This document shows, one piece after another, positions 1 to 8,450 of a DNA stretch of 64,000 bases. Source of the stretch: Pseudomonadota bacterium (GTDB lineage: Bacteria > Pseudomonadota > Alphaproteobacteria > Rhizobiales > Xanthobacteraceae). The stretch is taken from the NCBI GenBank assembly GCA_023404675.1, contig JAEYAW010000020.1, positions 62,001-126,000 of the forward strand. Direction: 5' to 3'. Both the position numbers and the translations under genes were made by a program. Within the stretch, counting starts at the first letter, position 1. The number at the start of each line of letters is the position of its first letter. The notes under the pieces were generated by a model. It saw only the letters and a program-made list of their open reading frames with translations, made no database searches and was not told where the DNA came from.

Positions 1-1651
1 GCACCACGGCGTTGCCACCCATCACGGTGGAGCGCGAGTGGAACGAGCCGAAGCCTTCCTCCACCAGCGTCGTCGAACCGTGCAGCAGGCGGATGCGCTC
101 CAGCGGCACTTCCAGCGCATCGGAGGCGATCTGGCTCAGCACCGTTTCCAGGCCCTGCCCGAGCGCGGACGAGCCGACCGCGACCGTCACCCGGCCATCC
201 GGTTCGAGCGCGATCCTGCAGCCCTCGCGCGGCCCCGCCGCGCCGCCCTCGATGAACATACCAAGGCCGTAACCATGATAGCGGCCGCCGATGAGTTCGC
301 CCTGCCGCTTCGCGCGCTCGCGCCAGCCGAACGCCTCGATGCAGCGATCCAGCACGATCTCATACGCGCCACCGTCACACTCGGTGTTGGCGCTTGGATC
401 GACGTGGCGCATCTTCGCCAGCTTGTAGGGCATCTGCGCTTCGGTCACGAGATTGCGCCGGCGAAACTCGGCCGGATCGATGCCGAGATCATAGGCCGCC
501 ATGTCGAACAGACGTTCGCAGAAGAAGCTCGCCTCAAAGCGGCCCGGCCCGCGATAGGTGCCGGCCGGCGTCTTGTTGGTGACATAGACCGCCGCATCCA
601 CGGCAATGTTGGGGATGTGATACGGCCCCGACATGAACTGCGCCACGTTGCGCGGGCCGGTGAAGCCGTTGGTGCGCACGTAAGCGCCGATATCGCAATC
701 CACGATGCCGCGCAGGCCGATCACCATGCCGTCCCGCGTGCAGGCGATCTCCACATCGGCGGACATTTCGCGCGCATGATTCATCGCGGTGAAGTGCTCG
801 CGCCGGTCTTCGATCCAGCGCACCGGACGCTTGAGGTGTCGCGCACAGAATGGAATCAGAAAGTCCTCGGGATAGAACTCGCCGCGCGCGCCGAACCCGC
901 CGCCGACATCGACCTCAATAAGGTCGACCGCGCTGCGATCCATGCCGAGCATCTTCGCCAGCAGGCTGCGGTTGAAGAACGGCACCTTGGCCGCGCCATG
1001 CAGCGTCAGGTGGCCGGTCGCGTCATCCCACTCAGCGAACAACCCGCGCGTCTCCATCGGGATCGCGCCATGGCGCTGGATGGAAAAACGCTCGCGGCGG
1101 GTGTAGTCGGCGCGCGCGAAGGCCTCCGCCGCATCGCCCTTTTCGGCCGTGAGCACGATGGGCCGGTTGCCGGGCGACTGCGGGAACAACAGCACCTCGT
1201 CCGCCGCCGCGCTGCCCGTACTCGTCACCACCGGCAGCGGCGCGATATCCAGCTCGATCAACGCCGCCGCGTCTTCCGCGATGGCGGCATCTTCGGCGAC
1301 GACGACCGCCACCGGCTCGCCCACATAGCGCACCGCGCCTTCGGCGATCACCGGCTGAAGATAGGGAAGCCCTTCCTCCAGCACCTGCTGGCGTAACGGA
1401 ATCTTCGGCACCTCGCCCCGCTTCGCGACGATATCCGCCGCGGTGATCACCGCCAGCACGCCGGGCAGCGCGCGGGCTGCCTCAGCACTGATCGCGCGCA
1501 GCGTACCGTGCGCGGCGCTGCTGCGCAGAACGAGGGCGTGGCAAAGCCCCTCGCGCGTGACATCGGCGACATACGTCCCCTCGCCGCGCAGAAAGCGGCG
1601 GTCCTCGACCCGCTGAACGGACGCGCCGACGAGCGTGTTACTCAGCCGCAT
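1..1651 (-). CDS. Molybdopterin-binding large subunit of a CoxL/xanthine dehydrogenase-type hydroxylase (partial, 3' end outside window)
   Basis: The reading frame starts at an ATG at 1651, overlaps the end of the small-subunit gene by 14 bp, and runs off the left edge after about 550 codons, so the C-terminus with the catalytic Glu is missing. The translation shows an N-terminal a/b hammerhead (VEDRRFLRGEGTYVAD), the glycine-rich GGGFGARGEF motif near residue 250 that contacts the molybdopterin, and the loop TYRGPGR near residue 362. In true CO dehydrogenases this loop reads AYRCSFR, so no active-site Cys is present and CO oxidation is unlikely; the loop resembles the AYRGAGR form of the type II family. 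It should hydroxylate an unknown substrate, with electrons passing through the [2Fe-2S] and FAD subunits encoded upstream in M-S-L order. It lies in the same run as a taurine-type ABC transporter. Confidence 0.9.
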   Translation of the reverse strand, partial: MRLSNTLVGASVQRVEDRRFLRGEGTYVADVTREGLCHALVLRSSAAHGTLRAISAEAARALPGVLAVITAADIVAKRGEVPKIPLRQQVLEEGLPYLQPVIAEGAVRYVGEPVAVVVAEDAAIAEDAAALIELDIAPLPVVTSTGSAAADEVLLFPQSPGNRPIVLTAEKGDAAEAFARADYTRRERFSIQRHGAIPMETRGLFAEWDDATGHLTLHGAAKVPFFNRSLLAKMLGMDRSAVDLIEVDVGGGFGARGEFYPEDFLIPFCARHLKRPVRWIEDRREHFTAMNHAREMSADVEIACTRDGMVIGLRGIVDCDIGAYVRTNGFTGPRNVAQFMSGPYHIPNIAVDAAVYVTNKTPAGTYRGPGRFEASFFCERLFDMAAYDLGIDPAEFRRRNLVTEAQMPYKLAKMRHVDPSANTECDGGAYEIVLDRCIEAFGWRERAKRQGELIGGRYHGYGLGMFIEGGAAGPREGCRIALEPDGRVTVAVGSSALGQGLETVLSQIASDALEVPLERIRLLHGSTTLVEEGFGSFHSRSTVMGGNAVV

Positions 1652-2132
1652 CGGCGCTCATCCTGCGGGCCGGGCGATAGGCGTCGCGTGCCTCCAGCAC
1701 GGCCTTGATGATCGGGATGTAGCCGGTGCAGCGGCAGATGTTCCCCGTCAGCACCTCGCGGATACGCTCCTCGTCCGCGTCGGGCTCAGACGACAGCAGC
1801 GCATGCATCGTGGTCAGGATGCCCGGCGTGCAGAAGCCGCATTGCAGGGCGTGGTTCTTGCGGAAGGCCGCCTGCAGCGGCGACAGACCGGCGTCTCCCG
1901 CCAGCCCTTCCACCGTGGTGACGACGCAGCCATCGGCCTGCGCCGCGAGTGTCAGGCAGCCGCGCACCGCCACATCGTCCACGATCACCGTGCAGGCGCC
2001 GCACACGCCATGCTCGCAGCCGAGATGCGTCCCCGTCAGACGCAACGTGCCGCGCAGAAAATCCGCGAGCGTGGTGCGCGGCGGAACGTCGCCGGACATG
2101 TGGTGCCCGTTGACGACCATCTCAATGAACAT
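1638..2132 (-). CDS. [2Fe-2S] small subunit of molybdenum hydroxylase (CoxS-like)
   Basis: A protein of about 164 residues, the usual CoxS length. The N-terminal ferredoxin fold carries the plant-type cluster motif GCEHGVCGACTV plus a downstream Cys, and the C-terminal helical domain carries CGFCTPG and CRCTGY, so all eight cluster-ligating Cys are present. It carries electrons from the molybdenum site of the large subunit to FAD. I chose ATG 2132 (MFIEMVVNG) because the family starts just before the vNG motif; ATGs at 2144 and 2147 are alternatives. It overlaps the preceding medium-subunit gene and the following large-subunit gene, which implies translational coupling. Confidence 0.92.
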   Translation of the reverse strand: MFIEMVVNGHHMSGDVPPRTTLADFLRGTLRLTGTHLGCEHGVCGACTVIVDDVAVRGCLTLAAQADGCVVTTVEGLAGDAGLSPLQAAFRKNHALQCGFCTPGILTTMHALLSSEPDADEERIREVLTGNICRCTGYIPIIKAVLEARDAYRPARRMSADAAE

Positions 2133-3015
2133 GGCCGCCGCCATCATTCATGGAGCGGATCAGCGCGCGTTCGACCAGCGTGCCGAACAGCGAGCGCCGG
2201 TAATCCTGCGGCGCATGCATGTCCTCCACCGCGTCGATCACGACGCTGGCCATCTCGCCGGCCTCGGCGCAGGCCGCCTCGTCGAGCCGGCGTCCGGTCA
2301 GATGATCTTCCAGCATCGGCACCCGCTGCTGGATTTCGGTAACGCCGAAGGCCGCGACGCGCGGAGAGGCGATGCGGCCTTCGCTATCGAGATCGTAGAA
2401 CAGGCAGACGCCGGCCAGCGCAAAATCGCCGCGACGGCGCGCAAACTCCTCGAACACGAAACGCCGCGCGGACGGCCAGTGCGGCAGTCTCAGCTCGACG
2501 ATGATCTCATCGGATTCCAGCGCCGTCGTCAGCGGCGCCTGGAAGAAGTCCGCTGCCTCGATGACACGGCGGCCCGCCGGGCCGACGGCGACGATCTCGG
2601 CCCCGCAGGCGAGTGCGACGGCGGGCAGCTCGGCCGCCGGATCGGCATGCGCCAGACTTCCGCCGACCGTTCCGCGGTTGCGGATCTGATAGTGCGCGAC
2701 GTGATTCACCGCCTCGCGGAGCAACGGATTCGCCGCCGCGATGCGCGGATCGTTCTCGATGTCGCGCCAGCGCACCAGCGAGCCCAGCGCAAGACCCTCC
2801 GCATCGGCGCGCACCCGCCGCAATTCGGCGAGGCGTCCGATATCCACGAGCGTGCGCGGTGCCGCCAGCCGGTACGCCATCAGCGGCAGCAGGCTCTGTC
2901 CGCCGGCCAGAACCTTGGCATCCGGTTCGGCCAGCAGGCGCACCGCCTCGTCGAGCGTTGCAGGCCTGACATACTCGATCTCCGGCAGCTTCACGACCTG
3001 ACGCCCGCCTTGCAC
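2122..3015 (-). CDS. FAD-binding medium subunit of molybdenum hydroxylase (CoxM-like)
   Basis: 297 residues, typical of CoxM. It has the two FAD-binding motifs of the family: AGGQSLLPLMAYRLA near residues 38-52 and the glycine-rich NRGTVGGSLAHADPAAELP near residues 112-130. It should pass electrons from the [2Fe-2S] subunit to an acceptor such as quinone. The start is uncertain: GTG 3015 opens the frame, and GTG 2994 (VKLPEIEY) fits the family N-terminus equally well. The gene begins 4 bp after the ABC permease stop and overlaps the small-subunit gene, so transporter and hydroxylase are probably one operon. Confidence 0.92.
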   Translation of the reverse strand: MQGGRQVVKLPEIEYVRPATLDEAVRLLAEPDAKVLAGGQSLLPLMAYRLAAPRTLVDIGRLAELRRVRADAEGLALGSLVRWRDIENDPRIAAANPLLREAVNHVAHYQIRNRGTVGGSLAHADPAAELPAVALACGAEIVAVGPAGRRVIEAADFFQAPLTTALESDEIIVELRLPHWPSARRFVFEEFARRRGDFALAGVCLFYDLDSEGRIASPRVAAFGVTEIQQRVPMLEDHLTGRRLDEAACAEAGEMASVVIDAVEDMHAPQDYRRSLFGTLVERALIRSMNDGGGHVH

Positions 3016-3019
3016 ATGG

Positions 3020-3799
3020 TTAGATCAGAACGTCGTCCGCCTCGGAGCGCACCCAGAACACAAGCCGCTTCCTAGCAAACCGCATGAAGCTGTGCAGCGA
3101 AAGCCCGATGAAGGCGAGAAACACGAGGACCGCGAACATGCCGGCCACGTCGAGATTGAAGTTCAGCGACGTGATCAGATAGCCAAGCCCGACCTGCGCG
3201 CCGACGAACTCGCCGACGACGGCGCCGATGACGGCAAGGACGGACGCGATCTCAAGGCCGGCAAAGATCAACACCAGCGCCGAGGGAATGCGTAGCCGCC
3301 GCAGGATCTGAATCCGCGTCGCGCCGAACGCGCGCATCATTTCGAGCTGATTGAAATCGACGGAGCGGAAGCCCGCGATCACGCTGACGAGAATCGGGAA
3401 GAAGCACAGCAGTGCCGTGATCACGATCTTCGATGTCAGGCCGTAACCGAACCACAGCACGAACAGCGGCGCGATGGCGATCTTCGGCACGGTCTGCAAG
3501 GCAACCAGATACGGATAGACCAGCCGGTCCAGCACTGGGATCGTGGCGATCAGACTGCCGCAGATCAATCCGGCCGCCACGCCCAGCCCAAGGCCGGTCA
3601 CGATCGAGGTCAGGGTCGCGATGAAATGCGGCCAGATCTCGCCGGTCGCGATCAGTTGCACGAAACGCGCGGCAATGGCGCTCGGCATCGGCATGATGAA
3701 CGGCGAAATGGCGAACAGCCGGCAGACGCCTTCCCAGACCGCGAGCACGGCGACCAGCAACAGCAGCGATTGCAGGGCACGGGAGACTTTCGGCGACAT
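3020..3799 (-). CDS. ABC transporter permease, SsuC/TauC/NrtB type
   Basis: 259 residues with about six predicted membrane helices, starting with an N-terminal hydrophobic stretch (LQSLLLLVAVLAVWEGV). The permease coupling loop appears around EMMRAFGATRIQILRRLRIP, matching the EAA motif of taurine/sulfonate/nitrate/thiamine-precursor importers. An AGGGGG sequence about 9 nt upstream supports ATG 3799. It follows the ATPase gene by 14 bp and precedes coxM by 4 bp. No periplasmic binding protein is visible on this side of the window, so the substrate cannot be inferred from the transporter; the neighbouring hydroxylase suggests it imports that enzyme's substrate. Confidence 0.9.
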   Translation of the reverse strand: MSPKVSRALQSLLLLVAVLAVWEGVCRLFAISPFIMPMPSAIAARFVQLIATGEIWPHFIATLTSIVTGLGLGVAAGLICGSLIATIPVLDRLVYPYLVALQTVPKIAIAPLFVLWFGYGLTSKIVITALLCFFPILVSVIAGFRSVDFNQLEMMRAFGATRIQILRRLRIPSALVLIFAGLEIASVLAVIGAVVGEFVGAQVGLGYLITSLNFNLDVAGMFAVLVFLAFIGLSLHSFMRFARKRLVFWVRSEADDVLI

Positions 3800-3813
3800 G
3801 GTGATATCCCCCT

Positions 3814-4632
3814 CTAGAGATCGCGCGCGCGGACGGGGTCCGCGCCAAAAACGGTTCGCACGTTGTCACACAGCGCGCCGAACTGCGGCAGCGCCAGTGT
3901 CTTCAGGCTGCGCGGACGCGCGATGCCGACATCGAGAATGCGCGAAATTCGACCCGGGCGCGGCGACATCACCACCACGCGATCACCGAGCAGAACCGCC
4001 TCCGGAATGCTGTGCGTGATGAAGACGACCGTCTTCTTCTCTTCCGAGCACCAGCGCATCAGCTCCACGTTCATGGTCTCGCGCGTCATGGCGTCCAGCG
4101 CGCCGAACGGCTCGTCCATCAGCAGAATCTTCGGATTACGCATCAGCGCCCGGCAGATCGCGACGCGCTGCTGCATGCCGCCTGACAGCTCGAATGGATA
4201 TTTGCGGTCGAAATCGGCGAGATCGACCAGCTTCAGCAGATCGCGGGCCCGCGCCGTCGCGGCGGGCGAGACATCGCCCTTGAGCTGCGCGGGCAGCAGG
4301 ACATTTTCCAGCACGGTGTACCACGGCAGCAGCGTCGCAGCCTGAAACACCACACCGACATCGTCGCGTGATCCACGCACCGGCCGGCCATCGATGGTCG
4401 CCTGCCCGCCGGTCGGCGTATCGAGGCCAGCCAGAATACGCAGCAGCGTGGTCTTGCCACAGCCGCTCGGCCCCACGACGGACAGAAACTCGCCTTCGGA
4501 CACGGACAGATTGACCGCCGTCAGCGCCAGAACGTCTTCACCCGAACGCGTGGCGAAGCGCTTCTCCAGCGCGCGAACATCGATCATCGGACGCCCGCGC
4601 GCGTCATCCGGACTGGATGCTTCGACTGCCAT
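3814..4632 (-). CDS. ABC transporter ATP-binding protein, SsuB/TauB/NrtD type
   Basis: A 272-residue ATPase. Walker A reads GPSGCGKTT, the signature LSGGMQQR, Walker B ILLMDEPFGALD, and the H-loop follows in VFITHS. Family pairing with the adjacent permease points to import of a small organic anion or similar ligand. The frame stays open upstream to 4734, but I chose ATG 4632 (MAVEASS) because GAGAAGG stands 4-5 nt before it; ATG 4644 has no comparable site. This is the first gene of a unit continuing through the permease into coxMSL. About 85 bp upstream lies the 21-bp palindrome at 4716-4736 with a TTGAC box behind it, so the unit is probably controlled by an IclR-type repressor. Confidence 0.9.
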   Translation of the reverse strand: MAVEASSPDDARGRPMIDVRALEKRFATRSGEDVLALTAVNLSVSEGEFLSVVGPSGCGKTTLLRILAGLDTPTGGQATIDGRPVRGSRDDVGVVFQAATLLPWYTVLENVLLPAQLKGDVSPAATARARDLLKLVDLADFDRKYPFELSGGMQQRVAICRALMRNPKILLMDEPFGALDAMTRETMNVELMRWCSEEKKTVVFITHSIPEAVLLGDRVVVMSPRPGRISRILDVGIARPRSLKTLALPQFGALCDNVRTVFGADPVRARDL

Positions 4633-4715
4633 CAACCTTCTCATCGAACGTCCCGGAAGCGCCGTGAGCGCTTCATGTCCTGCCGTGATGACCGAGCGTT
4701 GCGTTGCGTGCTCAA

Positions 4716-4736
4716 TAACGGTACACTGTTCCAATT
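4716..4736 (-). promoter_or_regulatory. Candidate IclR-type operator, copy A
   Basis: On the plus strand the left arm reads TAACGGTACA, the centre is C and the right arm TGTTCCAATT, an imperfect dyad with GGTACA/TGTTCC half-sites. The same 21-bp layout occurs at 9654-9674 and 11033-11053, each time upstream of a gene of the F420 island and at the same distance from a TTGAC box. The form fits IclR-family operators. Binding is inferred. Confidence 0.6.
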
Positions 4737-4766
4737 AACTTAGGCGCGGTGGCCCGAGGTCGTCAA
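4737..4766 (-). promoter_or_regulatory. Candidate promoter of the ABC-coxMSL unit
   Basis: On the minus strand TTGACG (4766-4761) is followed after 18 nt by TAAGTT (4742-4737), a weak sigma70-like pair. The operator copy A begins directly after it and would cover the transcription start, consistent with repression. Confidence 0.4.
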
Positions 4767-5032
4767 CTCCGTATTCCGCGCATAGGATAATCGGCGCAAT
4801 GAGATCGACAGACAGTGACGCCGGCCAACGTGCTGCAAATGAGGGTTTTTCCGAGAGCGACTCTTGCGCCGGTGACAGCCGGCTGTTTCTTGAGCAGATA
4901 TGCACGAAGATGAAGCAGCACCGGTCACGGCATTCCGCAAGAGAATGCTCTCGCATGTGTCCGGAACACAAGGTATTCGGCTCCTCAAGGGCCGCGGGAA
5001 AGCCGCCGAGACGATGATGCGCCGAGGGATCC

Positions 5033-5887
5033 ATGGATAAGAAGACCAAGACAACATCGGAGAACCAGTCCGTCGCGCGCGCGCTCGGCGTGCTTGATCT
5101 GCTGTCATCCGCGCAGGGGCCGCTTGGCGTCCGCGAAATCGCACGCCAGCTCGGCGTCGCGCCCAGCATCGCCCAGCGTCTCGTGCGCACGCTCTGCAAC
5201 GCGGGCTATCTCGAACAGACCGGAGAAACATCGCGCTACGCCATCGGCTATCGCGCGTTCCAGGTCGGCAACTCCTTCGTTGCGCAGAACAGCCTGCATT
5301 CGGCGGTGATGCCGGAGCTGTACGCGCTGGCGGATCAGCACATCAACGGCTTTCTCGGCGTGCTGCGTGATCACGCCGTCGTCTATCTCGCCACCGTCCA
5401 GAGCAACGGCCCCATCGCACTCACGCACCGGCCAGGCGTGCAGACCTATCTGCATTCCACGGCTCTCGGCAAAGCCATTCTGGCGGCGATGCCGGACAGT
5501 CAGGTGATCCGCTTGCTGGAAGAAGCCACGCTGCCGAAGCTCACCGAGCAGACCAAGGTGTCGATCCCGCAACTGCTCTCGGAATTGAAGGACGTCCGCA
5601 AGCTCGGCTACGCGACCAACGACGAGGAGAATCGGCATGGCGTCTATTCGGCGGGCGCCATCGTGCGCGACGCGGAGAACCGGCCGATCGGCGCACTGAG
5701 CGGCGGCGTGCCCAGCCTTGGCCTCACGCGCAAGGAACGCAATCGCGTGATCGCGCTGGTCGTCGAAGCCGCGCGCAATGCCTCGCGCCGCATGGGAGCG
5801 CGCGTGGACGACCTGCCAGGTCCCACCACTCATCCCCGCACGGGAGAACCGGCGCGGCGCAAAAGCGCACGAACAGTCACCGCGTAA
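5033..5887 (+). CDS. IclR family transcriptional regulator
   Basis: 284 residues. The N-terminal winged helix (QSVARALGVLDLLS, then VREIARQLGVAPSIAQRLVRTL, residues about 15-60) is typical IclR, followed by the GAF-like effector domain with the conserved LHSTALGKAILA segment near residue 145. GAGGGA just before ATG 5033 sets the start. It is divergent from the ABC-coxMSL unit and convergent with cofC. Its sequence is clearly paralogous to the second IclR gene at 25746-26582, sharing QSVARAL, APSIAQRL and YRIGYRAFQVG-type stretches. It is the nearest candidate for the repressor that reads the three palindromes at 4716, 9654 and 11033. Confidence 0.93.
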   Translation: MDKKTKTTSENQSVARALGVLDLLSSAQGPLGVREIARQLGVAPSIAQRLVRTLCNAGYLEQTGETSRYAIGYRAFQVGNSFVAQNSLHSAVMPELYALADQHINGFLGVLRDHAVVYLATVQSNGPIALTHRPGVQTYLHSTALGKAILAAMPDSQVIRLLEEATLPKLTEQTKVSIPQLLSELKDVRKLGYATNDEENRHGVYSAGAIVRDAENRPIGALSGGVPSLGLTRKERNRVIALVVEAARNASRRMGARVDDLPGPTTHPRTGEPARRKSARTVTA

Positions 5888-5903
5888 CAACGCGATCGAA
5901 CAC

Positions 5904-6584
5904 TCAGGTTCGCGCCAGCGATCCGCCCAGCATATCTGTCACACGCCCCACATGCTGCGCGAGACCGCCGATCGGATCGCGGCTGTCGCGGCCCTGCCGC
6001 CACAGCGACAGGTCTTCGGCTGTGTCGAGATCGAGCGAAAGGTGCGGGTCGCTGCGCAGGCTGACCGAAAGCATCTGCGCGGCTGCGGCTTCCGCGTGCT
6101 GGCGTGCGCTGCCCTCGCCGTAACGGAACGCGGCGCGCACCAGTGGCCGCCACAGCAGAACATTGGTGCCGTCGCGGCGACGGTCGGTGACGATCAGAAC
6201 GTCGGACCCTGTCTCGAATTCCGCAACGAGGCCGCGCAGCGCCGCCTCCGACAGACGTGGCAGATCGACAGGCACCACCATGACGCGGTCTGCGCCGGCG
6301 CCGGCGGCCAGCGTCGCAGCCTGCGACAACGCCGCATTCAATCCCGAATCCCGCGTCTCAAGACAGGCACGAAATCCCCGGCGCTCCGCCTCCGCCAGCA
6401 CTTCCTGCGAGCGACTGACGACGTAAATCACTGCGATGTCACGCAGCGTGGCCGCCCGGTCGAACGTATGGAGCATCAATTCCCGGTTCAGGCCGCGGCG
6501 CGCCTCCGGACTCAGCACGTTGGCAAGCCGGGACTTGCCCTCGTGCAGCGGCTTGACCGGAATGATGATCGCAAGACGTGTCAT
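5904..6584 (-). CDS. cofC: CofC/FbiD-like guanylyltransferase of coenzyme F420 biosynthesis
   Basis: 226 residues. The nucleotidyltransferase N-terminus IIIPVKPLHEGKSRL (GKSRL at 16-20) binds GTP, MVVPVDLPRL near residue 95 supplies metal-binding Asp, and RRDGTNVLLW plus the F-x-YGEGSARQH stretch are diagnostic of the family. It guanylates phosphoenolpyruvate, 2-phospholactate or 3-phosphoglycerate to the activated intermediate used by CofD; which one cannot be told here. ATG 6584 is used because the upstream alternative at 6620 is only a TTG. It is the last gene of the M24-LLM-reductase unit, 97 bp after the F420 reductase. No cofD or cofE is visible in the window. Confidence 0.9.
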   Translation of the reverse strand: MTRLAIIIPVKPLHEGKSRLANVLSPEARRGLNRELMLHTFDRAATLRDIAVIYVVSRSQEVLAEAERRGFRACLETRDSGLNAALSQAATLAAGAGADRVMVVPVDLPRLSEAALRGLVAEFETGSDVLIVTDRRRDGTNVLLWRPLVRAAFRYGEGSARQHAEAAAAQMLSVSLRSDPHLSLDLDTAEDLSLWRQGRDSRDPIGGLAQHVGRVTDMLGGSLART

Positions 6585-6681
6585 GGCCGGGTTCGACGCG
6601 CGCTCCTGATGCTGATCCAATTATAAATCGCCGCAGTCGAGAACAAAACCGCGGCGAATGCAGGGCGCGCGCCGCCGCCCC

Positions 6682-7344
6682 TCACTCCAGCCCGGTGATC
6701 CGGATGCCCGCATCCGGAATTTTGTAGGCGCGATTGATCCAGATCAGCACGGACGTGAGGCTTTCCGCCACGGTCGAATTGGCGAGCGGCCCGGCATTGA
6801 TGCCCTTGAGCCCGGCATCCTCCGCCAGCGCCATCACGGCCAGTCGCGCATCCTTGTCGTCGGCGCACACCAGTACGTCGCAGGGGATCTGAAAGTCGAG
6901 CTTCTTCAGCTTGTGCGCCGAAATGTTCTGGAACGCGGAGACCACCTTGACGCCGGGCCCGACCTTGGCCTGCAGGGCGACAGCCGCGGAGTCGGTCGCC
7001 GGCAGTTGCACGGTGGACACCTTCGGCGGCACCAGCGGCACCGTGACATCCACAAGGATCTTGCCCTCCAGCAGACTCGCGAGACCTTCAATGGTCGAAA
7101 GCTGGGATGCGTAAGGAACCGTCAGCACGACGATATCGGCATCCGCGACCGCATCGGCGTTGGTCTTGCCGGAAAGCGCCGGCCGGCCAAGAATGGCGTT
7201 GAGCTCATCGGCGCCGGCCTGCGCCTTCGCCGCATCACGCGAGCCGATCGTCACCTCATGACCTGCATTCGCCCAGCGGATCGCGAGTCCGCTGCCTTCG
7301 GCCCCGGTGCCACCCACCACGGCGATCTTTTTCTTCTCGAACAT
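6682..7344 (-). CDS. npdG: NADPH-dependent F420 reductase (Fno/NpdG family)
   Basis: 220 residues with an N-terminal Rossmann fold (KKIAVVGGTGAEGSGLA, residues 6-22) and the basic IGSRDAAKA stretch that recognises the NADPH phosphate. The remainder (VVLTVPYAS, VDVTVPLVPP, SAFQNISAHKL, VCADDKDA) matches F420-NADP oxidoreductases. It transfers hydride from NADPH to F420, providing F420H2 for the neighbouring LLM enzymes. ATG 7344 is preferred over GTG 7350 because AAAGG sits 6 nt before it. It lies 43 bp after the LLM gene in one unit with cofC, the arrangement seen in nitrophenol-degrading actinobacteria, although those lack the hydrolases found here. Confidence 0.92.
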   Translation of the reverse strand: MFEKKKIAVVGGTGAEGSGLAIRWANAGHEVTIGSRDAAKAQAGADELNAILGRPALSGKTNADAVADADIVVLTVPYASQLSTIEGLASLLEGKILVDVTVPLVPPKVSTVQLPATDSAAVALQAKVGPGVKVVSAFQNISAHKLKKLDFQIPCDVLVCADDKDARLAVMALAEDAGLKGINAGPLANSTVAESLTSVLIWINRAYKIPDAGIRITGLE

Positions 7345-7387
7345 CGTCACCCTTTCTGACTGTCGCGCCTCACGAGGCGGCGCGCCG

Positions 7388-8392
7388 TCACTTGATGTGC
7401 GGCATCACCTCTTCGGCGAAGTACTGCACCTGTTCGTTGTATTCTTCCAGCGAGTTCACGGCCACCACCATGGCGGCGCAGTGATCGACACCCATCGCCT
7501 TCAACGTGTGGATTTTCTCGATCACGGCCGCCGGCGAGCCGACGAGGTTGGCCGTGACCTGATGCTTGGGATCGCGGCCGGTATAGGCGAGCGACACGCG
7601 ATGCGCCACGAGGCCGCTTTTCATGTAGGTCGCTTCGGCTTCCTCATTGGTCTTGCCGAGCAGCAGCGAGAACTGCGGCGCGATCTCGATCTTGTCGGGG
7701 TCGCGGCCAAGCTCCGCGGCGCGGCCCTTGAGCTGCTTGATGCGCTCCTCGATCTCGTTGAACGGCCGCCAGCCCGGCAGCCAGCCCTGCCCGACCCGCG
7801 CCGCGCGCTCGATGGAGGCCATGTTGTGACCGCCGACGAACAGCGGGAACGGGGTCTGAACCGTCTTCGGGAACAGCTCGACATTCTTGAACGAATAGTA
7901 TTTGCCCGTATGCGACGACACCTTCTGCGTCAGCAGGATATCGAGCGCCTGCAGGCCTTCGTCCATCATGTCGCCGCGGCGAGAGGTGCCGGCGCGCTCG
8001 CCGGCCCAGGCCTCGAACTCCTCGCGATAGGCGCCGATGCCGACCCCCATCATGAACCGGCCGCCCGAGAGCTGATCGATGGTGGTGATCTGCTTGGCGA
8101 GGTAGACCGGCTCGCGCATCGGCAGCACCAGCAGCGCCGTGCCGACGCGCAGCTTCGTCGTCGCCTGCGCGATCATCGCCAGCGTGATCAGCGGCTCGAA
8201 GAAATTCGGCGGCGTATCCGGATAGATCTCCCGCACATAGTGCTGGGTCGTCATGTGGTCGTTGCCCCACACCGAATCGTAGCCCATCCGCTCGCAGAGC
8301 TGCGCGGTCTTCACCAGCTCCTGCGGGGCGCAGAACGGGATCGGATAGGACAAGCCTTCGTAGCCGGTCGCCAGACACACCGAAAATTTCAT
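7388..8392 (-). CDS. LLM-class F420-dependent oxidoreductase
   Basis: 334 residues, a luciferase-like TIM barrel beginning MKFSVCLATGYEG. VWGNDHMTTQ near residue 45, GTALLVLPMREPVYLAKQ and GGRFMMGVGIGAYREEF near residue 125 are the conserved F420/FMN barrel elements. GAGAGGAA 7 nt upstream supports ATG 8392. It is about 60% identical by eye to the product of 14283-15290. The paralogues fall in a subfamily I recall as the CPS_4043-type LLM proteins (not checked). The location beside the F420 reductase and cofC makes F420H2 the likely cosubstrate. The substrate is unknown; a ring or C=C/C=N reduction, or an F420H2-linked oxygenation, is possible. Confidence 0.88.
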   Translation of the reverse strand: MKFSVCLATGYEGLSYPIPFCAPQELVKTAQLCERMGYDSVWGNDHMTTQHYVREIYPDTPPNFFEPLITLAMIAQATTKLRVGTALLVLPMREPVYLAKQITTIDQLSGGRFMMGVGIGAYREEFEAWAGERAGTSRRGDMMDEGLQALDILLTQKVSSHTGKYYSFKNVELFPKTVQTPFPLFVGGHNMASIERAARVGQGWLPGWRPFNEIEERIKQLKGRAAELGRDPDKIEIAPQFSLLLGKTNEEAEATYMKSGLVAHRVSLAYTGRDPKHQVTANLVGSPAAVIEKIHTLKAMGVDHCAAMVVAVNSLEEYNEQVQYFAEEVMPHIK

Positions 8393-8450
8393 TGCGCTGT
8401 TCCTCTCAATTCAGCGGGCAGCGTCGCGCGGTCGCGACGCCCGTTCGCTC

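Larger units (their letters stand above)
4633..5032. other. Intergenic region between divergent ABC transporter and iclR genes
   Basis: About 400 bp without a convincing gene. Its left part carries the candidate operator (4716-4736) and promoter of the ABC-coxMSL unit on the minus strand. The right part should hold the promoter of the IclR gene at 5033, whose GAGGGA ribosome site is at 5024-5029. A GGAACA half-site of the operator motif occurs at 4963-4968 without a recognisable second half. Confidence 0.6.

Noticed and set aside
1..3015. CO dehydrogenase operon
   Set aside because: Subunit order M-S-L fits, but the active-site loop TYRGPGR lacks the Cu-binding Cys of CO dehydrogenase.
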